Part shown: positions 7,187 to 16,159 of the stretch, piece after piece
Position numbering within the stretch: position 1 is the first letter of the stretch
How the letters are laid out: every line of letters begins with the position of its first letter
Source: Sphingomonadales bacterium UBA6157
GTDB lineage: Bacteria; Pseudomonadota; Alphaproteobacteria; Sphingomonadales; Sphingomonadaceae
Length of the DNA stretch: 43,424 bases
NCBI GenBank assembly: GCA_002423025.1
Contig: DIUN01000042.1
Span: 45,895-89,318 of the forward strand
Direction of reading: 5' to 3'
Program-made: the position numbers and the translations under genes
The notes under the pieces: generated by a model
Told to the model about the DNA's origin: nothing
The model's input: the letters and a program-made list of their open reading frames with translations, nothing else
Databases searched by the model: none

Positions 7187-9688
7187 TCAGTAGCGCACCG
7201 TGCCGGTGAGGCCGAAGGTGCGGCGCTCGCCCAGGGTCGGCACGTAGGAGGACGAGTAGGCACCACCGGTGCCGATCAGGAACAGCGACGACGAGACGTA
7301 CTTCTTGTCGGCGATGTTCTTGACGAAGGCGTTGATCGAGAACCGGCCGAAGTTTGCACCGATGCCGGCGTTGAAGATCAAGCGGCCCGGCGTGAAGGCC
7401 AGGTTGGCCTCATCGACATACTGCTTGGTCTGGTAGGTGAAGTCACCGCGGGCGAACCAGCTGTTGTCGTCACCAAAGTCACCGTTGAGGTTGATGCCGC
7501 CGAAGGCATCGAACGTCGGGCGACGCTCGACATCATTGCCGCCGATCGGCAGCACGGGCGTCGGCGTGCCTGGGATGGTGGCGCAGACCAGGCCATCGCA
7601 GTTGCCCGAGGCGCCAAAGCGCTGGGAAACGGTCTCATCGGTGTAGCGGGCATTGTTGTAGCTTGCTCCGGCGTCAAAGCTCACCATGTCAGAGGCCTTC
7701 CAGGACGCCGTGACTTCGCCGCCCCAGACATTCACGCCGCCGATGTTGCCAACTACGGTCGGCACCAGGAAGGCGGTATCCGGCGTGCCATTGGCGCGCA
7801 GCCGCACGGCGTTGGTCTGCAGGTTGCGCCAGCTGGTGTGGTAAGCCGCGACGTTCAGCGTCAGGCGGCGATCGAAGAACTGGTTCTTCGCGCCGATTTC
7901 ATAGGTCCAGTTGGTTTCTGGCGAGTAGGAACGCTGCGATTCCAGCGGGATCGACAGTACGCCGTTGAAGCCGCCCGACTTAACGCCCCGCGCCACCGAG
8001 GCGTACACCAAGTTGTCAGGCGTGACCTTGTAGGTGATCGAGGCGCGTGGCGTGAAGAAGTTCGTCGTGCCGGAGAGGCGTGGCGGCTGGGCGCGCTGGA
8101 TCGACGTGTTTGCCGGGTCGCGGGTCAGGAAGTCCACGACCTCCTGATCTTCGATGGTGTAGCGGCCTTCAACCGTCAGTTCGAGCTGATCGTTCGGCTT
8201 GTAACCGAAGAAAGCAAAGCCGCTGTAGATGTCTTCATTCCGGCCCACGAAGGAGAAGCGCCCAGGGGTGCCGGCGGCCGGGAAAGGCAGGCCCGGACCG
8301 ATCGGGAAGTAGAAGTTGGTGACCGGCAGCAACGTCACGGAGTTGACCGGGTGCACTTCATTGGCGTTGGAATCAACGTCCTTCGTCTTCGAGTAGTTGA
8401 CACCGAACAGTGCGCGGAATGGCCCACCATCATTATAGCTGAAACGCGCTTCATGGCTCCAACCCTTGAAGCTCGACTCGCTGCCGGAAGAGTCAAACAG
8501 CGTGCCGGTGAAGGTCTGGAACGGCACGAAAACTGTCAGAGTGGTCGCCACGGTCGGGTCGCGCATGGCGTTGCCGCGCTGGGTCACTGCCGCCTTTGTG
8601 AAGCCAAATTGATAAGCCGCCGACCATGCGCCCTCAGGAGCCCATTCGATCTTGGCAGAAATCACATCGGTCGGACCATCAAGGCCATAAGCGCGTGGAT
8701 CGATGACCAAGCCTGCACGGCGGGTTTCCCCCACGCCAATGACTGGCGCGAACGGAATCTCTCCAACAAAGAGCCGGTTCTGGGTGGCGGGCGGCGTAGC
8801 AAATGCGCTCGGGTTCAGAACAGGCGAAGCGTTGAGTGTATTGAAGGCGGTGGCAGCGCCAGTGGTCCCCATTGCATAGCCCGCAACCTGCTCGATCTGG
8901 CGCTCGGTGCGGATGTACATGGCGTCAATGGTCAGGGATTCGACCGGCTTTGCGATAACGCGAACCTGATAGGATTCCTTGTTCCAGCCAGCCAGGTTGC
9001 CCTTGGTGATGGCGCCTTCAGCATTGGCCAGCGGGTGCTGGTTTTCCCAGGTGCCGTCGAACTGCGAGTGGCCGACAGCGGCAAGAACCGCCAGCTTGCC
9101 AGGAATAATCGGCATGCTGATGAAGCCGCGGGCATCATAGCGATCATAATTGCCGATCGTGCCGGAGATCTCGGCCTCGATCTTGTCAAGGTTGGGTGCG
9201 CGTGTCGTCAGGTTGACGACGCCGGCAAAGGCGTTGCGGCCGTAAAGCGCCGACTGCGGGCCCTTGATGATCTCGATCCGGTCAAGCTCGACCAGGCTCT
9301 GGTCGATCATGTAGCCGCGCTGCAGGTAGATGCCATCGATGTTGATCGGCACGTTCTGCACGGGCGAAGTGGTGCGCAGGTTGGTCTGGCCGCGAACAGC
9401 CGGCTGCACGACGAGCGGCGAAATCGCCTCGAATGCGAAGCCGGGCGTGCGCTGCGCCACGTCCATCAGATCATCGATGCCCTGGCGCTTGAGGTCCTGC
9501 GAGGTAATGACGCTCACCACCACTGGCACGTCCTGCAGGCGCTCGCTCACACGGCGCGCTGTGACGGTAATTGCATCGTCGTCCATGACGGCAGCGGCCG
9601 TCTGGCTCTGCGCCTGTGCGCCGCTGGCGAGGCTGAGAGCCAGCGCGAATGCGCTCACGCTCAGGCCGAACGTCTTAATATTGGTCAT
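7187..9688 (-). CDS. TonB-dependent outer-membrane receptor
   Basis: The start at 9688 gives a good signal peptide (MTNIKTFGLSVSAFALALSL, cleavage after AQA) and a strong AAGGGGTGAG ribosome-binding site. An upstream in-frame start at 9814 has neither. The product is 833 aa. A TonB-box-like DAITVTA comes first, followed by the plug domain (VPVVVSVITSQDL to IIKGPQSALYGRNAFAG) and a beta-barrel ending in GLTGTVRY, with a terminal aromatic residue as expected. It belongs to the large receptor group that sphingomonads use for non-siderophore substrates. It lies downstream of an IclR regulator and upstream of two hydrolase-fold genes, which suggests uptake of an aromatic or ester compound. Confidence 0.92.
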   Translation of the reverse strand: MTNIKTFGLSVSAFALALSLASGAQAQSQTAAAVMDDDAITVTARRVSERLQDVPVVVSVITSQDLKRQGIDDLMDVAQRTPGFAFEAISPLVVQPAVRGQTNLRTTSPVQNVPINIDGIYLQRGYMIDQSLVELDRIEIIKGPQSALYGRNAFAGVVNLTTRAPNLDKIEAEISGTIGNYDRYDARGFISMPIIPGKLAVLAAVGHSQFDGTWENQHPLANAEGAITKGNLAGWNKESYQVRVIAKPVESLTIDAMYIRTERQIEQVAGYAMGTTGAATAFNTLNASPVLNPSAFATPPATQNRLFVGEIPFAPVIGVGETRRAGLVIDPRAYGLDGPTDVISAKIEWAPEGAWSAAYQFGFTKAAVTQRGNAMRDPTVATTLTVFVPFQTFTGTLFDSSGSESSFKGWSHEARFSYNDGGPFRALFGVNYSKTKDVDSNANEVHPVNSVTLLPVTNFYFPIGPGLPFPAAGTPGRFSFVGRNEDIYSGFAFFGYKPNDQLELTVEGRYTIEDQEVVDFLTRDPANTSIQRAQPPRLSGTTNFFTPRASITYKVTPDNLVYASVARGVKSGGFNGVLSIPLESQRSYSPETNWTYEIGAKNQFFDRRLTLNVAAYHTSWRNLQTNAVRLRANGTPDTAFLVPTVVGNIGGVNVWGGEVTASWKASDMVSFDAGASYNNARYTDETVSQRFGASGNCDGLVCATIPGTPTPVLPIGGNDVERRPTFDAFGGINLNGDFGDDNSWFARGDFTYQTKQYVDEANLAFTPGRLIFNAGIGANFGRFSINAFVKNIADKKYVSSSLFLIGTGGAYSSSYVPTLGERRTFGLTGTVRY

Positions 9689-9730
9689 CTGCTCACCCCT
9701 TGATCCGATGCGGAAAATCCCTGACGCGCT

Positions 9731-9760
9731 TGTGGATGCCTCACGGCTTGTAGTTCCACA
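9731..9760. promoter_or_regulatory. Inverted repeat upstream of TonB receptor
   Basis: TGTGGA and its exact complement TCCACA are separated by 18 bases, about 43-72 bases upstream of the receptor start and just after the IclR gene. It could be an operator for the adjacent IclR protein or a weak hairpin. The arms are only six bases long, so chance is possible. Confidence 0.25.
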
Positions 9761-9817
9761 GGTCACGACGAGATAATGCTGCACCATTTCAGCAGGATTT
9801 TTGCGGCTTCCCACAGC

Positions 9818-10654
9818 TTATCCGCGAGGTGGATAGTCCGGGCCTGATCCGAGTTCGGTGGAAATCTGGGCCGCCGTTTCCTGCAGCGCCGCCACGAAGC
9901 GGCCCTCGGCCTCGGCCATGCTCACCGCCGAGGCAAAGAAGATCAGGGCCAGCGAGCCCGCCACCTTGTTGTCCTGGAACAGCGGCACGGCGATGCTGGA
10001 GGTCTTGCCCGGCGTGGCGGTGTAGGCATTGCGGGCCTGGGTGGCGAAGCCGCGGACGCGGATCTCATCGAGCATTTTCTCGCTGCTGGTCAACAGCACC
10101 GCCATGCGCTCGGCGGGGCCATCGAGCTGTCGCAGCCCGTTGAGCACGCCGCGCCGCTCCTCCTCGTCACAGAACGCCAGATAGGCCTTGCCCGTCGAGC
10201 ATTCGATGATCGGCAAGGTGAAGCCGGGGGCATAATTGTGCAGCGTCAGGCTGGTCAGCTTGTGGGTGGAATCGCGCACCATCATCATCGGGCCGACACG
10301 CGTGGTGACGCTCACCGGCCAGGCGAGACGCTTGGTGAGCGCGACGATATAGGGCCGGGTCACGGCCACAAGCTCGCCCTCGTCCTGATAGCCATAGCTC
10401 AGGGTGCGGACGAGCGCCGTGGCCCGGTAGCGCTTGCGGGAGGGCTCGCGCTCGATCATGCCTTCATCGATCAGCGTCTGCACGATTCGGCAGGCGGTGG
10501 GGTAGGGGATGCCGGCGCCCCGGCAGATCTCCATCATGGTGATCGAGCCGCCGCGGTTGACCGCCTGCAACACCGCCAGCCCGCGGCTGATGGCGCGCAC
10601 ATTGCCATCACGCTCGCCGCCCATGACGGCGCCTTGTTCCGTTCCGTCCTTCAT
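9818..10654 (-). CDS. IclR-family transcriptional regulator
   Basis: From the ATG at 10654 the protein is 278 aa, normal for IclR regulators. The N-terminus holds the winged helix-turn-helix (SRGLAVLQAV, then GSITMMEICRGAGIPYPTACRI). The C-terminal ligand domain contains the usual IECSTGKAYLAF and PGKTSSIAVPLF segments. Alternative starts are TTG 10669 and ATG 10624; the latter has an AAGG site. It lies 129 bases upstream of the TonB receptor on the same strand and is divergent from the DUF1838-like gene. Those neighbours are its likely targets. The effector is probably an aromatic or carboxylic acid, by family habit only. Confidence 0.9.
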   Translation of the reverse strand: MKDGTEQGAVMGGERDGNVRAISRGLAVLQAVNRGGSITMMEICRGAGIPYPTACRIVQTLIDEGMIEREPSRKRYRATALVRTLSYGYQDEGELVAVTRPYIVALTKRLAWPVSVTTRVGPMMMVRDSTHKLTSLTLHNYAPGFTLPIIECSTGKAYLAFCDEEERRGVLNGLRQLDGPAERMAVLLTSSEKMLDEIRVRGFATQARNAYTATPGKTSSIAVPLFQDNKVAGSLALIFFASAVSMAEAEGRFVAALQETAAQISTELGSGPDYPPRG

Positions 10655-10692
10655 CTTCGCCAAACCCAAACCTCTCTATCCGGCAGACGGAC

Positions 10693-10720
10693 AGAGTATC
10701 GTGCTGCGCCTTGATGTCAA
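10693..10720 (-). promoter_or_regulatory. Possible sigma-70 promoter for the IclR gene
   Basis: On the minus strand a perfect TTGACA (10715-10720 on the plus strand as TGTCAA) is followed after 16 bases by TACTCT, a weak -10 box. It points at the IclR gene, about 39 bases upstream of ATG 10654. Confidence 0.35.
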
Positions 10721-10733
10721 AGCCTGTCGATGA

Positions 10734-10748
10734 TTGTTTCAGAGACAA
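10734..10748. promoter_or_regulatory. Imperfect palindrome between iclR-type and DUF1838-like genes
   Basis: TTGTTTCAGAGACAA is a 15-base palindrome with one mismatch, centred at 10741 in the divergent intergenic region. It lies about 30 bases upstream of the DUF1838-like start and close to where its promoter should be. An operator for the neighbouring IclR regulator is a reasonable guess. Confidence 0.35.
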
Positions 10749-10778
10749 GGTATCAGCCTTTGTGATGGAGCGACTAGA

Positions 10779-11822
10779 ATGGAACGCCGAGATTTCCTGC
10801 TGGCGACCGGGGCGCTCGCCGCTGCCGCCGCCGTGACGCGGCCCAGCGCTGCTTCCGCCAAGATTCGCGGCACCGACCCGGCTAGCGTCAAAGGCCCTTT
10901 CCTCGATCTGATGACGCCGGCCGGCAACCGTGAGGCCTATGCCCGTTTGATGGGCAACACCGATATGAAGTCCATCAAATATGGCTGGGCGCAGGGCATC
11001 ATCCAGGGCGTGCGCCCCGGCGAGGCTGTGCGGGACCTTTGCGGCTTCACCATGCTCTCCTGCGCCCGGCTGCTGCCGCATGAGAGCGGCACCGGCTATC
11101 GCAAGATCCTGCGCGAAGTCGGCCTCTACACTGATCTCAAGTCGGGCGAGATCATCGAGGAGTGGACCAACCCGTATCTCAACGAGACGGTGAAGGTCGT
11201 CCCCATTGCCAATGATCCGTTCAACCATACCATTCTCGATACGGTGCCGCCGCCCCCGGCTTATGGTGGCCTCAACAAGGAGGAGCGCAAGCCCACGCCG
11301 TTCCAGCTCAACTGGACCCGGCGCGGCGATACGCTCAACCTCTTCAGCCACATCAACCTGTTCTACCCATCGTCGCTGCCGCCCGCGAAGTGGCCGCGCG
11401 AGAACGGCAACCCGTTCAACCAGGTAACCGAGACCTTCCTCTACCAGATCCCCTGGGCTGACATGCAGGACGCCAAGAAGACCAGCGTCGAGTACAACGG
11501 CACCTGGGCGCGCACGACGCCGTGGCTGCCGTGGATGCTGATGGGCCCCACTCCCGGCCACGCCCAGTACAACACCTTCATGGGCGCCGTGGATGACATC
11601 AACCGCATTGACCGCAAGACGCTCGACTATGTCGAGAGGAACATGCCGAAGTACATGACTGCGCCGGACAAATGGGTCGATCCGTCGCTGTCCAGCCTTG
11701 AGCTGTATGCCCGCGAGCAGAAGCCTGCCCCGGTCGCCCCCGGCCAGCCGATCCCTCAGGCGCCGGTGCCGGAACTTCCAGCATGGTTCAAGGCGATGCA
11801 AGCCGCCAAGCCGGCCGGCTGA
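10779..11822 (+). CDS. DUF1838-like protein with Tat signal
   Basis: The ATG at 10779 has a GGAG site eight bases upstream and gives the twin-arginine leader MERRDFLLATGALAAAAAVT. This predicts export of a folded, perhaps cofactor-bearing protein to the periplasm. The 347-aa product resembles DUF1838 proteins. It has a conserved-looking central block with EEWTNPYLNETVKVV, then FQLNWTRRGDTL and many Trp, Tyr and Pro residues. I know no established activity for the family. It is divergent from the IclR gene and ends in a strong terminator, so it is probably a single-gene transcript that may be controlled by that regulator. Confidence 0.75.
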   Translation: MERRDFLLATGALAAAAAVTRPSAASAKIRGTDPASVKGPFLDLMTPAGNREAYARLMGNTDMKSIKYGWAQGIIQGVRPGEAVRDLCGFTMLSCARLLPHESGTGYRKILREVGLYTDLKSGEIIEEWTNPYLNETVKVVPIANDPFNHTILDTVPPPPAYGGLNKEERKPTPFQLNWTRRGDTLNLFSHINLFYPSSLPPAKWPRENGNPFNQVTETFLYQIPWADMQDAKKTSVEYNGTWARTTPWLPWMLMGPTPGHAQYNTFMGAVDDINRIDRKTLDYVERNMPKYMTAPDKWVDPSLSSLELYAREQKPAPVAPGQPIPQAPVPELPAWFKAMQAAKPAG

Positions 11823-11846
11823 GGAAGGCGCGCCCGCACGGTATTC

Positions 11847-11886
11847 CCGCCGCCCCGCACTCCGGTGCAGGGCGGCGGTTTTGTTT
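11847..11886 (+). terminator. Rho-independent terminator after DUF1838-like gene
   Basis: The outer stem CCGCCGCCC/GGGCGGCGG and inner stem GCAC/GTGC close on a TCCG loop, with a one-base bulge on each side. TTTTGTTT follows. It starts 25 bases after the stop codon and lies just before the 3' end of the convergent MFS gene. Confidence 0.85.
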
Positions 11887-11890
11887 CAGC

Positions 11891-13099
11891 TCATTCGGCT
11901 TCGGCCGGGTAGCGGCCCATGGTCAGCAGCAGCAGCGGCGCCACCACGAAGATGGCGCCGGCAGCGGTGAGCGCCGTGTCATAACTGCCGGTAGCATCAT
12001 AGATGCGCCCGAAGATCGGCGGAGCGATGCCGCCGGCGAGCAGCATCCCCACCGTTTGCAGCGCATAGATGAAGCCATAGTTCTTCATGCCGAAATAGCG
12101 GCTGGTCATATAGGCGACGAGATCGAACTCGGCGCCGGCGGCAAGCCCGATGAGCGCCGCAGCCAGCCCGATGACGGGCCCCGGCGGCAGCCCCGATCCG
12201 GCGAGCAGGAAGCATGACAAGGCGGGAACCACAAGGAACACCGTCGCCACTGCCGGTGCCCAGAAGCGATCGAGCAGGAAGCCTGCCACCACGCGCCCGG
12301 TAATCACCGCCAGCCCGGCAAAGCCGGCGTAGAGCGCGGCCTCGCCGGCCCCCAGCCCGCGATCGGTAAGCAGCGGCACGAGATTGGGGATCATCCCGCC
12401 CACGCCGAAGGTGACGGCCGTGAACACTGCCAGCATCACCCAGAAGCGGTAGTTGAGCAGCGCCTCGCCCCGGTCCGCCCCGACCAGCGGCGCCGCATCG
12501 GCAGCGCGCGGTGCATCGCGGAACAGCAGCGCCACCAACGGCAGCGCCACCAGCAGCACGCTCAGCCCCAGCACCTGATAGCCCGCCTGCCAGCCCGCCA
12601 TGCCGATGATCGCGGTGACGGCCGGCGGCGCCAGCAGGCCGGCAAAGCCGGTGCCGACCAGCGCCAGGCCCAGCGCCGCGCCGCGCGCCTTGTCGAACCA
12701 GCCGGTGATGCCGCGTGTCCAGGTGACGGGCGTGGTGCCGGCGCCCACCAGCGCGATCAGCACCCAGCCGAAATAGAAGCTGTTCAGCGAGCCGGCAAAG
12801 CTCGGCAGCGCCGCCATGCTGATGCCAAGGCCGATTTGCGAGACCATCGCCACAGGCCGGGCGCCGAAGCGATCCACCGCCGCACCCCAGATCCAGCTGG
12901 TGAACAGCATGCCGATCATCATCGCGGCAAAGCCCCACTGGATGTCCTCACGGCTCCAGCCGGTGGCCTCGGCGATCGGCTTTACGAACACCCCGAGCGT
13001 GTAGAAGGGTAGCGCCGAAATGCCGAAACCGGTGCCGACAGCGCCGCCCAGCACGACGCGCCAGCCGCGCTTGAATTCCTGCCCGTAGCTATGCCCCAT
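11891..13099 (-). CDS. MFS transporter (monocarboxylate/OFA-like)
   Basis: The start at 13099 (MGHSYGQEFKRGW) is preceded by a G-rich ribosome-binding site; ATG 13126 is an alternative. The 402-aa protein has twelve predicted membrane helices. The loop between helices 2 and 3 carries DRFGARP, a form of the MFS signature. The N-terminal GWRVVLGGAVGTGFG segment resembles oxalate/formate and monocarboxylate carriers. It is divergent from the flavoprotein-methyltransferase operon, with about 130 bases between, so it probably imports or exports the substrate of that operon. The ligand is likely a small organic acid, by family analogy. Confidence 0.88.
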   Translation of the reverse strand: MGHSYGQEFKRGWRVVLGGAVGTGFGISALPFYTLGVFVKPIAEATGWSREDIQWGFAAMMIGMLFTSWIWGAAVDRFGARPVAMVSQIGLGISMAALPSFAGSLNSFYFGWVLIALVGAGTTPVTWTRGITGWFDKARGAALGLALVGTGFAGLLAPPAVTAIIGMAGWQAGYQVLGLSVLLVALPLVALLFRDAPRAADAAPLVGADRGEALLNYRFWVMLAVFTAVTFGVGGMIPNLVPLLTDRGLGAGEAALYAGFAGLAVITGRVVAGFLLDRFWAPAVATVFLVVPALSCFLLAGSGLPPGPVIGLAAALIGLAAGAEFDLVAYMTSRYFGMKNYGFIYALQTVGMLLAGGIAPPIFGRIYDATGSYDTALTAAGAIFVVAPLLLLTMGRYPAEAE

Positions 13100-13232
13100 C
13101 ACGCGGCCCCCTTGCTGTTGCACCATTGGGCAGGCTGCCCGGCGTGGCGCTGCCGCCGCCCTGATACTCCACCCTGCGAACATTTACGCCGGGGCTTCCG
13201 CCGTGCCGTGGCTCATGGCTATGGTCGCGATC

Positions 13233-14627
13233 ATGCCGATATTGCGTACTCCTCCCGCCGAGCCGATCGCTCATTATCCTGTTGTCATCATCGGTGGCGG
13301 CGCCTGCGGCCTTACTGCGGCGCTCGCCGCCCGCGATGCCGGTGCCGAAGTTCTGGTGCTGGAGCGTGATCCCTCGCCGCGTGGCACCACTGCCATGTCC
13401 ACCGGGCTCATCCCGGCCGCCGGCACGCCCGAGCAGGCCGCCGCCGGCATCGAGGACAGCCCGGAGCGTCTTGCCGCCGATATCATCGCCAAGGCCAAGG
13501 GCGGCGATGCGGCCGTGGTGGCGAGCCTGGCCCGCCAGTCTGCCGGCACGGCGCAATGGCTGCGCGAGGCGCATGGTGTGCCGCTCAGCCTTGTCACCGG
13601 CTTTCTCTACCCCGGCCACACCGCCATGCGGATGATGGGCACGCCCAACCGCACTGGCGAGGAGCTTATGGCGGGCCTGCTCAATGCCTGCACGGCAGCC
13701 GGTGTCGATATTCTCACCGATGCGACCGCCACTGATCTGGTGGCGGACGATGCTGGCCGCGTAACGGCCGTGGTGGTCCGCCGCCCGGACGGCAGCGAGG
13801 AGGCCATTGCCTGCTCGGCGCTCATCCTGGCCTGCTCCGGCTTTGGCGGCAACGCCGAGATGGTCGCCCGCCACATCCCGGAAATCGCCGGCGCGGTGTT
13901 CCATGGCCACCCCGGCAACAAGGGTGATGCGCTGCTCTGGGGTGAAGCATTGGGAGCCGCAACGGCCGACATGAACGCCTATCAGGGCCATGGCGGCCTT
14001 GCCGCGGGCCATGGCATCCCCATCCTCTGGCCGCTGATCATGCAGGGGGGCTTCCAGCTCAACAAGCTGGGCCAGCGCTTTGCCAATGAGGCGCTCGGCT
14101 ATTCCGAGCAGGCCGCCAAGATCAACGCCCAGCCGGACAGCATCGCCTATTCGATCTTCGATGAACGGCTGCACCAGCTGATGCTGGGCTTTGATGATTA
14201 TCACGACGCACTGCGCGCGGGGGCCATCATCGAGGCGGCCACCATTCCTGAGCTCGCCAACAAGACCGGGCTGCCCGAGGCGGCGCTGGCGCAAGCCCTC
14301 GCCGATGTGGAAGCCATGACGCTGGGCCAGAAGCCGTGCCCCTTCGGACGGGATTTCACCGGCAAGCCGCCGCTGGCGCCGCCATATCGCGCTGCGCGCG
14401 TCACGGGTGCGCTGTTCCACACCCAGGGCGGCCTGATGGTGGATGGCGAGGGCCGGGTGCTGCGCGCCGATGGCTCGCCGCTGCCCAATCTGTTTGCCGG
14501 CGGCGGCGCGGCGCGCGGGGTGTCCGGCGCCGGGGCCTCGGGCTATATTGCCGGCAACGGCCTGCTTACCGCCACGGGCTTCGGCCGGCTGGCCGGCACC
14601 GCCGCTGCGATGATTGCAAAGGGATGA
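13233..14627 (+). CDS. FAD-dependent dehydrogenase (fumarate reductase/ketosteroid dehydrogenase-like)
   Basis: From ATG 13233 the product is 464 aa; ATG 13215 and GTG 13203 are alternatives and none has a clear ribosome-binding site. The N-terminus holds the dinucleotide fold VVIIGGGACGLTAALAA with an acidic strand end (VLVLERD). The C-terminus holds the second FAD contact, NLFAGGGAARGVSG...GNGLL. The layout and the TQGGL segment match the FAD_binding_2 family (fumarate reductase flavoproteins, 3-ketosteroid dehydrogenases, tricarballylate dehydrogenase). It should oxidise or reduce a C-C bond next to a carbonyl or carboxylate. Its stop overlaps the methyltransferase start (ATGA), so it belongs to the same operon. 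Confidence 0.85.
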   Translation: MPILRTPPAEPIAHYPVVIIGGGACGLTAALAARDAGAEVLVLERDPSPRGTTAMSTGLIPAAGTPEQAAAGIEDSPERLAADIIAKAKGGDAAVVASLARQSAGTAQWLREAHGVPLSLVTGFLYPGHTAMRMMGTPNRTGEELMAGLLNACTAAGVDILTDATATDLVADDAGRVTAVVVRRPDGSEEAIACSALILACSGFGGNAEMVARHIPEIAGAVFHGHPGNKGDALLWGEALGAATADMNAYQGHGGLAAGHGIPILWPLIMQGGFQLNKLGQRFANEALGYSEQAAKINAQPDSIAYSIFDERLHQLMLGFDDYHDALRAGAIIEAATIPELANKTGLPEAALAQALADVEAMTLGQKPCPFGRDFTGKPPLAPPYRAARVTGALFHTQGGLMVDGEGRVLRADGSPLPNLFAGGGAARGVSGAGASGYIAGNGLLTATGFGRLAGTAAAMIAKG

Positions 14628-15793
14628 CGAGCATGAAGAACATCGTCGATCAGGCCGGCCATGCCGCGCTCATCAAGGGCAGCCATGATGATCGCGCTGC
14701 GCAGGACTTCGCTTTCACACTGCGAAACCACATCACCGGCGAGCTGATGCCGGCCAACCGCACCATCTTCGATGCCCGCGCCAAGCCCGGCTACGTCCGC
14801 CAGCACGGCGAAGCGCCGAGCACGCCGCAGCAGGTCCGTGCCGCCATGAGCGCAGACAGCTGGTATCGCTTCTATATCTCCACCCGCCGCACCAGCCAGG
14901 AGCTGATCTGGTCCAGCGTCATCCCCGCCGTGGAGCAGGGCACGCCAGCCAAGCCGGCCAAGCCCGCGGGTGGCACCGTGACCCTGGCGGAGAACTTCAC
15001 CCCGCCGCGCTACATCTCGGCCATTGACATCCATTGCATGCCCGGCGGCTATTGTGCGGACCGCGGCGAGGGCGATGAAGCCGCTGGCGCGGTTTATGAT
15101 CGCGGCGTCTATCTCTATATGAGCGGCCTGATGGGGCCGATGAACGACGGTGTCGGCCAGTTGGCGGCACGCTGGATGAAGGCCCGGCTGCCCGAGTTCG
15201 CACCGCGCAAGATCCTCGATCTCGGCTGCGGCGTCGGCCACTCCACGCTCGCCTATGCCGGGCAATATCCGGAGGCTGAACTGCACGGCCTGGATTGCGG
15301 CGCGGCGCTGCTGCGCTACGGCCACCGCCGGGCGGAATCGCTGGGCGTGCCGGTGCATTTCGCGCAGGGCGACGCCGAGCATACGCCCTATGCCGATGCC
15401 AGCTTCGACCTGGTGATGAGCCACATCGTGCTGCATGAAACCAGCACGCGGGCGCTGCCGGGCATTTTCAGGGAATGCTGGCGCCTGCTGCGGCCCGGCG
15501 GCGTGATGCTGCATATCGACCAGCCGCGCTTTGACGATAGCGACCCCTACGCCACCTTCCTCCAGGAGAATGAGACCTGGTACAACAACGAGCCGTTCTG
15601 GCGGCAGTATCGCCGGACCGATCTGGCGGAACTGGCGCAAAAGGCCGGCTTTGCAGCGGAAGACATCCAGAGCGATGTGCTCACTGCCGCAGTGGTGCAG
15701 CAGAGCCAGAACAACCAGAAAGTCTCGGCTGAATCCGTGGCCGCCAAGAAGCGCGGCTTCTCCATCCTCCTCGCCCAGAAGCCCGCAGCATGA
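14624..15793 (+). CDS. Class I SAM methyltransferase with extended N-terminal domain (module 1)
   Basis: The 389-aa product (ATG 14633 is an alternative start) has a helical N-terminal region of about 190 residues. Next comes a Rossmann methyltransferase domain with motif I ILDLGCGVG (197-205), an acidic turn at LHGLD and the post-motif GDAEHTPYADASFDLV. The segment before the fold contains DIHCMPGGY (His 137, Gly 141-142). The second methyltransferase of this window (30667-31713) shares this segment, the SHIVLHE strand, and the C-terminal NEPFWRQ block, so both belong to one extended family. The start overlaps the flavoprotein stop and the end overlaps the next small gene, both as ATGA. The substrate is unknown. 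The N-terminal domain probably binds it. Confidence 0.85.
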   Translation: MTSMKNIVDQAGHAALIKGSHDDRAAQDFAFTLRNHITGELMPANRTIFDARAKPGYVRQHGEAPSTPQQVRAAMSADSWYRFYISTRRTSQELIWSSVIPAVEQGTPAKPAKPAGGTVTLAENFTPPRYISAIDIHCMPGGYCADRGEGDEAAGAVYDRGVYLYMSGLMGPMNDGVGQLAARWMKARLPEFAPRKILDLGCGVGHSTLAYAGQYPEAELHGLDCGAALLRYGHRRAESLGVPVHFAQGDAEHTPYADASFDLVMSHIVLHETSTRALPGIFRECWRLLRPGGVMLHIDQPRFDDSDPYATFLQENETWYNNEPFWRQYRRTDLAELAQKAGFAAEDIQSDVLTAAVVQQSQNNQKVSAESVAAKKRGFSILLAQKPAA

Positions 15794-16155
15794 CCGACAA
15801 TCTCGCCAAGCCGCTGCCCCGCCACGTCACCGGCCATCGCCCGGCGATTCATGCCGATCCGGCCATCGACCGGCTGATCGCCATGGTGCTGTCGCTCACC
15901 CGCGAAGTCTCGGTGCTGCGTGATCGTTTCGATACGCTGGAGATTATCGGCCAGGAGTCCGGCTGGCTGAAGCCCGGCGCGGTTGACGCCTATATGCCAC
16001 CGCTGGAGGTGCGCCAGCGCCGCGAGACCAGCCGCGAGGCGATGATCGGCCGGGTGCTGGCGATCCTCAGCGAGGAAATCGCTGACCTGGAAGCCGGCGA
16101 AACCGATGATGCCTTCTGGACGACGGTGACAGGCATCGAAAAGGGCGAGATCTAG
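15790..16155 (+). CDS. Small helical partner of the methyltransferase (module 1)
   Basis: This 121-aa protein has no signal peptide or membrane helix and should be mostly helical. Its middle (about 30-70) reads REVSVLRDRFDTLE and then GWLKPGAV. The small protein at 30368-30670 aligns to this stretch without gaps at an offset of one residue: Arg38/37, Glu39/38, Asp-Arg 45-46/44-45, Leu-Glu 50-51/49-50, Gly58/57, Pro-Gly 62-63/61-62, Pro70/69. Both small genes follow a methyltransferase by an ATGA overlap. I recognise no named domain. A complex with the methyltransferase is a plausible inference. Confidence 0.8.
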   Translation: MTDNLAKPLPRHVTGHRPAIHADPAIDRLIAMVLSLTREVSVLRDRFDTLEIIGQESGWLKPGAVDAYMPPLEVRQRRETSREAMIGRVLAILSEEIADLEAGETDDAFWTTVTGIEKGEI

Positions 16156-16159
16156 CGGC

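Noticed and set aside
7145..9703. Long open frame on the plus strand opposite the first TonB receptor
   Set aside because: Low-complexity translation without domains. The receptor on the minus strand has signal peptide, plug and barrel.
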